This document shows positions 5,234-9,386 of a stretch of DNA of 9,386 nt, piece after piece (the first letter of the stretch is position 1; every line of letters starts with the position of its first letter). The DNA is taken from the NCBI GenBank assembly GCA_944350405.1, contig CALVPC010000039.1, positions 1 through 9,386 of the forward strand, given 5' to 3'. The translations under genes were made by a program, and so were the position numbers. Under the pieces are notes generated by a model that searched no databases, had not been told where the DNA came from, and saw nothing but the letters and a program-made list of their open reading frames with translations. This DNA is from an uncultured Bacilli bacterium. GTDB taxonomy: Bacteria > Bacillota_I > Bacilli_A > RF39 > UBA660.

Positions 5234-5838
5234 CTCCCTTTTGTTTCAATAAATCCTTCTTCTTTTAAATAACTTAATTCTCTTGACATTGCACTACGAT
5301 CTACTGCAATATAATCTGCTAAATTAGTATAACTAAATGGTAAATAAATAATTTTTGAACCGTGTTTTTTCGCATAGATATTAAAATATTCTAGAAGTTT
5401 ATCTCTGATTGTCTTTTTTGTTAATATTTCAATTCTTTCATTTTTTTCTTCGATTTTACTAGTCGTGATTTCTAATAAATTTTTAATAAATTGATTATAG
5501 TATTTATATTTTGTGTTTTGATAAGAAAGAATGCTGTTATAATCAATAATTAATACTTTCGTATTTTCTTTTGTGATTGCTTCACATTCATCACTATCTA
5601 ATGAAGAGAGAATTGTTCCAAAAATATCTCCTTCTTCTAATTCTTCAATAATTGTTCTATTGCCTTGATAATCTGTTCTTATAATTTGGACATATCCTTT
5701 TAGTATAATGCCAATAATTTTATCTTTTGTATTGGATAACATGATGGTATTTTTTGGAAAAGTTAAGATATTCGTCTCTAAAAATCGAAATAATTTTTCT
5801 TTTTCATTTTCACTAATTTGATAGAATAGACGTTCCAT
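5209..5838 (-). CDS. Crp/Fnr-family transcriptional regulator
   Basis: This is a 209-residue DNA-binding regulator. Residues 1-105 form the cyclic-nucleotide-type beta-barrel sensor domain (GYVQIIRTDYQGNRTIIEEL, then EEGDIFG at 68-74). A dimerisation helix spans about 107-142. The C-terminal Crp-type helix-turn-helix is at about 168-200, with recognition helix around VDRSAMSRELSYLKEEG. The sensor lacks the Arg-Ser phosphate-binding signature of cAMP-responsive CRP. It has a single Cys (85), so it cannot carry an FNR-type [4Fe-4S] cluster, and its signal is unknown. The ATG at 5838 follows AGAGGTG. It is divergent from nrdD, and a perfect palindrome in the shared gap covers its own -35 box, suggesting autorepression and control of nrdDG-dut. 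Nitrosative-stress (HcpR-like) or redox regulators of Bacillota are possible relatives, but I cannot place it further. Confidence 0.9.
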   Translation of the reverse strand: MERLFYQISENEKEKLFRFLETNILTFPKNTIMLSNTKDKIIGIILKGYVQIIRTDYQGNRTIIEELEEGDIFGTILSSLDSDECEAITKENTKVLIIDYNSILSYQNTKYKYYNQFIKNLLEITTSKIEEKNERIEILTKKTIRDKLLEYFNIYAKKHGSKIIYLPFSYTNLADYIAVDRSAMSRELSYLKEEGFIETKGRKITLLYK

Positions 5839-5856
5839 TTTACACCTCTTATTAAA

Positions 5857-5885
5857 ATAATATCATTTTTTCCAAAAAGTTGCAA
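5857..5885 (-). promoter_or_regulatory. Promoter of the Crp/Fnr-type gene
   Basis: On the minus strand, -35 TTGCAA (5885-5880) and extended -10 TGaTATTAT (5865-5857) are separated by exactly 17 bases (5879-5863). The predicted RNA start is near 5850, giving a 12-nt leader that contains AGAGGTG. The -35 box is one half of the GTTGCAATTGCAAC palindrome, so a protein bound there would block this promoter. Confidence 0.6.
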
Positions 5886-5892
5886 TTGCAAC
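5879..5892. promoter_or_regulatory. Perfect palindrome GTTGCAATTGCAAC, likely Crp/Fnr-type operator
   Basis: This 14-bp perfect palindrome is centred at 5885.5 in the gap between the divergent regulator and nrdD genes. Crp/Fnr dimers bind such two-fold sites. An outer inverted repeat TCCAAAAA (5871-5878) / TTTTTGGA (5901-5908) surrounds it. Relative to the predicted nrdD start at 5927 its centre is at -41.5. Relative to the predicted regulator start at 5850 it is at -35.5. Confidence 0.7.
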
Positions 5893-5911
5893 AAAATATT
5901 TTTTTGGAATG

Positions 5912-5920
5912 TGCTATAGT
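5912..5920 (+). promoter_or_regulatory. nrdD promoter (extended -10, no good -35)
   Basis: TGCTATAGT (5912-5920) is an extended -10 element with five of six hexamer matches. No acceptable -35 box lies 16-18 bases upstream (the sequence there is CAAAAT-like). This is expected for an activator-dependent promoter with a bound Crp/Fnr dimer at -41.5. The predicted start is near 5927, leaving a 24-nt leader with AGGAGGAG (5938-5945). Confidence 0.55.
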
Positions 5921-5950
5921 TATGGTAGTGTCAGAGTAGGAGGAGTAAGA

Positions 5951-8146
5951 ATGAAGATTATTAAACGAGATGGACACATTGTTGATTATTGCCCAGAAAA
6001 GATTGAAATTGCTATAAAAAAAGCAAATAAAGAAGTACCAGAAGAAGAAAGAGTATCTGATATTCAAATTAAGAATATTATTAAATATATTGAAGGTCTC
6101 AAGAAACGAAGAATGCTTGTAGAAGATATACAAGATATTATTGAAATGAGATTAATGGCACTTAATAAATTTGCATTAGCAAAAGAATATATTACTTATC
6201 GTTATACAAGAGAACTTGTAAGAAAAAGTAATACAACAGATCTTTCAATTAAGGAATTAATTGATGGAGAAAATGATTATTGGAATACAGAAAATTCTAA
6301 TAAAAATGCAAGAGTAGTAACAACCCAAAGAGATTATATTGCGGGAATTACTTCTACAGATATCACAAGAAGATTTCTTCTTCCAGAAGATATTGTAAAA
6401 GCTCATGATGAAGGAATGATTCACTTCCATGATATGGATTATTTCGCACAAAATGCACTTCATAATTGTGATTTAATTAATTTGGAAGATATGCTTCAAA
6501 ATGGAACAAATATCAATGATGTTATGATTGAAAAACCTCATAGATTTTTAACAGCAATGACAATTGCAACGCAATTAATTACAGCAGTTAATTCTAGTCA
6601 ATATGGTGGAGCAACGATTACGATGACTCATTTAGCGCCATTTGTAAGAGAAAGTTATAATCGTTTTTATGATAAATATAAGAAAAGAAAATTTTCAAAA
6701 GCAGATTGTGAAAAATATGCGAAAGAAGATTTAGCCAAAGAAATTACAGATGGAGTACAGACATTCCAATATCAAATTAACTCTATGACAACAACAAATG
6801 GTCAAGCTCCTTTTTTAAGTGTTTGTCTATACTTAGGAGAGACAGAAGAATATAAAGAAGAACTTGCTATGATTATAGAAGAAGTATTAAAACAACGTTT
6901 ACAAGGTATGAAAAATGAAAAGGGTGTATATATTACTCCAGCTTTTCCAAAGCTTTTATATGTGTTAGAGGAAGACAATATTCATAAAGATAGTAAGTAC
7001 TATTATTTAACTGAATTAGCAGCAAAATGTACTGCAAAACGTATGGTTCCTGATTATATTTCTGAAAAGATCATGAAACAATTAAAGAAAAACGAAAATG
7101 GAGAAGGAGATTGTTATCCTTGTATGGGATGTCGATCATTTCTTACACCAGATAGATCAATTAGTTTAGGAAATATTGCCAAAGCTAAAAATTATGTAGA
7201 AGGTAAAGGAAAATACTATGGTAGATTTAACCAAGGAGTTGTTACTATTAACTTAGTTGATGTTGCATTATCTTCTGATAAAGATATGGATTTATTCTGG
7301 AAAATCATGGATGATAGGTTGGAATTATGCCATAGAGCACTTCAAATAAGACATAAGAGATTATCAAAAGTAACAAGTGATGTCGCACCTATCTTGTGGC
7401 AACATGGGGCTTTAGCTCGTTTAGAAAAAGGAGAAAGTATCCACGAATTACTACACCATGGATATTCTACAATTTCACTTGGGTATGCAGGATTATATGA
7501 ATGTGTTAAATTCATGACAGGTCATTCTCATACAGATAATGGTAAAGGAAAAGAATTTGGACTTGCAGTTATGAGAAGACTAAATGATGCATGTAATAAA
7601 TGGAAAAAAGAAGAAGATATTGATTATAGTGTTTATGGAACACCAATTGAATCTACTACTTATAAGTTTGCAAAATGTTTAAGAGAACGTTTTGGTAAAA
7701 TTAAGGGAATTACAGATAGAGACTATATTACAAACTCTTATCATGTACCTGTATTTGAAGAAATTGATGCCTTTACAAAATTAAAACTAGAGAGTGAATT
7801 TCAAGCACTTTCTCCAGGAGGAGCAATTAGTTATATTGAAACTCCTAACTTAACAAATAACTTAGATGCAGTTATGGAAGTCATTCAATTTATTTATGAT
7901 AATATTATGTATGCAGAATTAAATACAAAATCAGATTATTGTCAAGTATGCGGATATGAAGGAGAAATCTTACTAGATGATGATTTAGAGTGGTACTGTC
8001 CAGAATGTGGTAATAGAGATCACGATAAATTAAATGTAGCTAGAAGAACTTGTGGATATATTGGAACACATTTCTGGAATAAAGGAAGAACACAAGAAAT
8101 TAAAGAGAGAGTCATTCATATCGACAATAAGGATGCTGATTTATAA
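5951..8146 (+). CDS. nrdD: Anaerobic (class III) ribonucleoside-triphosphate reductase
   Basis: This 731-residue, oxygen-sensitive glycyl-radical enzyme reduces ribonucleoside triphosphates to deoxyribonucleoside triphosphates. The start is the ATG at 5951, five bases after AGGAGGAG. The frame extends back to 5909, but that part spans the predicted promoter. Residues 1 to about 90 are an intact ATP-cone (IIKRDGHIVDY...), the allosteric activity site. The core holds the conserved NSMTTTNGQAPF and CYPCMGCRSFLTPD segments. The C-terminal zinc site is Cys664, Cys667, Cys683 and Cys686. The radical Gly702 lies in RRTCGYIG near the C-terminus, where NrdG installs the radical. Length is normal for the ATP-cone-bearing form. 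nrdG follows two bases after the stop and dut follows nrdG. The palindrome upstream suggests control by the divergent Crp/Fnr-type protein. No truncation or frameshift is seen. Confidence 0.98.
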   Translation: MKIIKRDGHIVDYCPEKIEIAIKKANKEVPEEERVSDIQIKNIIKYIEGLKKRRMLVEDIQDIIEMRLMALNKFALAKEYITYRYTRELVRKSNTTDLSIKELIDGENDYWNTENSNKNARVVTTQRDYIAGITSTDITRRFLLPEDIVKAHDEGMIHFHDMDYFAQNALHNCDLINLEDMLQNGTNINDVMIEKPHRFLTAMTIATQLITAVNSSQYGGATITMTHLAPFVRESYNRFYDKYKKRKFSKADCEKYAKEDLAKEITDGVQTFQYQINSMTTTNGQAPFLSVCLYLGETEEYKEELAMIIEEVLKQRLQGMKNEKGVYITPAFPKLLYVLEEDNIHKDSKYYYLTELAAKCTAKRMVPDYISEKIMKQLKKNENGEGDCYPCMGCRSFLTPDRSISLGNIAKAKNYVEGKGKYYGRFNQGVVTINLVDVALSSDKDMDLFWKIMDDRLELCHRALQIRHKRLSKVTSDVAPILWQHGALARLEKGESIHELLHHGYSTISLGYAGLYECVKFMTGHSHTDNGKGKEFGLAVMRRLNDACNKWKKEEDIDYSVYGTPIESTTYKFAKCLRERFGKIKGITDRDYITNSYHVPVFEEIDAFTKLKLESEFQALSPGGAISYIETPNLTNNLDAVMEVIQFIYDNIMYAELNTKSDYCQVCGYEGEILLDDDLEWYCPECGNRDHDKLNVARRTCGYIGTHFWNKGRTQEIKERVIHIDNKDADL

Positions 8147-8148
8147 TT

Positions 8149-8664
8149 ATGAGATATAATAAAATAAGAAAAATGGATATCTCTAACGGCCCAGGCGTTA
8201 GAGTATCTGTTTTTATGCAGGGATGTGCTTTTCATTGTAAAAATTGTTTTAACCCAGAAACTTGGGATTTTAAACAAGGAAAAGAATTTACAGATGAAAT
8301 TATCGATAAAGTATTAGAACTCGCTAGTAAAGATTTTATTGTTGGTCTATCGATTTTAGGAGGAGAACCAATGCACCCAAATAATATCGAAGGAACGACA
8401 AAATTAGCAAAGTCATTTAAAGAAAAATATCCAAACAAAACAATTTGGTGTTGGAGTGGTTTCTTATTTGATCGTGATTTAAAAGATAAAGAAGTGATGA
8501 AATACATCGATGTATTAGTGGACGGCCAATACCAAGATGAACTTCATGATTTTAGATTAAAATGGTGTGGCTCTTCGAATCAAAGAGTCATCGATGTACA
8601 AAAGTCTTTAAAGGAAAATAAAACAGTATTATTTGACGATACAAAAGAATTAGTAGGAGTGTAA
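8149..8664 (+). CDS. nrdG: Anaerobic ribonucleotide reductase activating protein (radical SAM)
   Basis: This 171-residue radical-SAM enzyme uses a [4Fe-4S] cluster and S-adenosylmethionine to create the glycyl radical on NrdD. The cluster motif CX3CX2C is Cys26, Cys30 and Cys33 (GCAFHCKNC). It is preceded by MDISNGPGVRVSVFMQG, which is standard for NrdG. The SAM-binding GGE motif is in SILGGEP (about residues 68-74). The ATG at 8149 lies two bases after the nrdD stop. The nearest AAGGAT (8129-8134) is distant, so translation is probably coupled to nrdD. Length is typical. It works directly with the nrdD product and would be inactive in air. Confidence 0.97.
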   Translation: MRYNKIRKMDISNGPGVRVSVFMQGCAFHCKNCFNPETWDFKQGKEFTDEIIDKVLELASKDFIVGLSILGGEPMHPNNIEGTTKLAKSFKEKYPNKTIWCWSGFLFDRDLKDKEVMKYIDVLVDGQYQDELHDFRLKWCGSSNQRVIDVQKSLKENKTVLFDDTKELVGV

Positions 8665-8665
8665 T

Positions 8666-9127
8666 ATGAAAACAAGAGGATTTGAAGTTGTAAAAGAATA
8701 CTACGATAAAGAGATTCATATACCAGTAAGAAAAACAAAGTTTTCTGCCGCATATGATATTGAAGCAGCAGAAGATATCGTACTACCTAGCTTTCAAAAA
8801 GGAATGAAACCTACTTTGATTCCTACTGGATTAAAAGCCTATATGCAAAGTGATGAGGTATTATTAATTGTCCCACGAAGTTCAGGACCTAAAAAACAAG
8901 GAATTACTTTTCCTCATAATGTAGGAGTAATTGATTCTGATTATTATAATAATTGTGATAATGAAGGTCATATTTTTATTCAATGTATTAATTTAAAAGA
9001 TGAAGATGTATTGATTAAAAAGGGAGATACAGTAGGACAGGCATTTTTTCAAAAATATTTAATTGCAGATCAAGATACTTCTGATGGTGTTAGAGCTGGT
9101 GGATTTGGATCAACAGATCAAGTATAA
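8666..9127 (+). CDS. dut: dUTP diphosphatase (trimeric dUTPase)
   Basis: This enzyme hydrolyses dUTP to dUMP and diphosphate. It keeps uracil out of DNA and supplies dUMP for thymidylate synthesis. All five trimeric dUTPase motifs are visible in 153 residues: AAYDIEAAED (28-37), PRSSGPKKQG (70-79), NVGVIDSDYY (85-94) with the catalytic Asp90, GDTVGQAFFQ (120-129) and RAGGFGST (143-150). Motif 3 reads DSDYYNN and not DSGYRGE, a variant I associate with Bacillota and their phages. The ATG lies one base after the nrdG stop, with AGGAG (8655-8659) six bases upstream, so it is the third gene of the nrd operon. Class III reductase works on triphosphates and so yields dUTP from UTP directly, which makes this pairing biochemically sensible. 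A terminator follows at once. Confidence 0.96.
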   Translation: MKTRGFEVVKEYYDKEIHIPVRKTKFSAAYDIEAAEDIVLPSFQKGMKPTLIPTGLKAYMQSDEVLLIVPRSSGPKKQGITFPHNVGVIDSDYYNNCDNEGHIFIQCINLKDEDVLIKKGDTVGQAFFQKYLIADQDTSDGVRAGGFGSTDQV

Positions 9128-9149
9128 GGGTGAGTAATCACCCTTTTTT
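9126..9149 (+). terminator. Rho-independent terminator of the nrdD-nrdG-dut operon
   Basis: AAGGGTGA (9126-9133) pairs with TCACCCTT (9138-9145) around a GTAA loop (a GNRA tetraloop), and six T (9144-9149) end the structure. The stem starts within the dut stop codon. Confidence 0.9.
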
Positions 9150-9150
9150 A

Positions 9151-9180
9151 TTAGCATTTTTAAACTAAAAATGATAGAAT
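9151..9180 (+). promoter_or_regulatory. Promoter of the ArsC/Spx-like gene
   Basis: TTAGCA (9151-9156, four of six matches) and extended -10 TGaTAGAAT (9172-9180, five of six) are spaced by 18 bases. They follow the dut terminator. The predicted RNA start is near 9187, about 40 bases before the ATG. Confidence 0.5.
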
Positions 9181-9226
9181 AAAGAGGAGTAATGAAAAAT
9201 ATTCATAAAATCGAAAGGATGATAAG

Positions 9227-9386
9227 ATGATAGAATTGATTGAATATCCAAAGTGTTCAACTTGTAAAAAAGCAAAAAAATGGTTACAAGACCACCAAAT
9301 TGAATTTCATGATCGTGATATAACAAAAGACACACCTACGAAAGAAGAGTTAAAAACATATTTAAAAATAAGTCAATATCCCATTA
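9227..9386 (+). CDS. ArsC/Spx-family thioredoxin-fold protein, N-terminal part (runs off window)
   Basis: Fifty-three codons are visible. The protein starts MIELIEYPKCSTCKKAKKWL, with the redox motif Cys10-x-x-Cys13 directly after the first beta strand, as in the ArsC/YffB/Spx family. The ATG at 9227 is preceded by AAAGG (9214-9218). Family members are usually about 110-130 residues: arsenate reductase-like enzymes or, for Spx/MgsR, regulators that bind RNA polymerase and sense thiol stress through the CxxC. The CSTCKKAKKWL form is common in Bacillota proteins labelled 'arsenate reductase family protein'. The C-terminal residues that would separate an enzyme from a regulator lie outside the window. 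It has its own promoter after the dut terminator, so it is not part of the nrd operon. Confidence 0.85.
   Translation, partial: MIELIEYPKCSTCKKAKKWLQDHQIEFHDRDITKDTPTKEELKTYLKISQYPI

Noticed and set aside
9192..9230. A 12-codon frame (ATG 9192 to TGA 9228-9230) overlapping the ArsC/Spx-like ATG by four bases, preceded by GAGGAG: a possible leader peptide.
   Set aside because: The predicted promoter (-10 at 9175-9180) starts RNA near 9187, which would cut off this ribosome binding site. The peptide shows no regulatory codon runs.
1..9386. CRISPR arrays, tRNA or rRNA genes, complete insertion sequences.
   Set aside because: No spaced direct repeats, cloverleaf sequences, rRNA-like high-GC stretches or intact transposase genes were seen on either strand.

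Overview
The window comes from a low-GC Gram-positive (Bacillota-type) bacterium that can live without oxygen. Base composition is very AT-rich, ribosome binding sites are strong AGGAGG-like sequences, and TAA is the usual stop. Trp is written TGG throughout and one intact gene ends in TGA, so the genetic code is the standard bacterial one. A class III (oxygen-sensitive) ribonucleotide reductase points to an anaerobe or facultative anaerobe. Genus cannot be fixed from the sequence alone.

Layout. (1) 1-3366: the 3' end of a small, possibly secreted protein gene, then a 97-base gap holding a heptanucleotide tandem repeat inside an inverted repeat. After it comes a tightly packed four-gene operon: three six-helix membrane proteins and an ABC ATPase. 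The ATPase has Glu where most ABC proteins have the Q-loop Gln, as in lantibiotic/bacitracin immunity transporters. This block is far more AT-rich than the rest and looks like an acquired peptide export or immunity module. (2) 3367-4224: a gene graveyard. It has a 17-bp bidirectional terminator hairpin, the C-terminal remnant of an XRE-type repressor (minus strand), a serine-recombinase remnant with two in-frame nonsense codons, a further unrecognised coding remnant, and an inverted repeat. (3) 4225-5176: a Nudix hydrolase with an extra N-terminal domain, then a small DUF5661-like protein, closed by a terminator. (4) 5209-5838 (minus): a Crp/Fnr-family regulator converging on the previous genes. 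(5) 5951-9127: the nrdD-nrdG-dut operon, divergent from the regulator and ended by a GUAA-loop terminator. (6) 9227-end: the 5' part of an ArsC/Spx-like thioredoxin-fold gene with its own promoter.

How it works together. NrdD and its radical activase NrdG reduce ribonucleoside triphosphates anaerobically. This makes dUTP directly, and the dUTPase encoded next to them removes it. The gap between the regulator gene and nrdD holds a perfect palindrome, GTTGCAATTGCAAC. By my reading it is centred at -41.5 of the nrdD promoter (the class II activator position of Crp/Fnr proteins) and also covers the -35 box of the regulator's own promoter. This predicts activation of nrdDG-dut coupled to autorepression. 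It is the clearest regulatory circuit in the window. The ABC block with its heptad repeat is the best candidate for something less well described.
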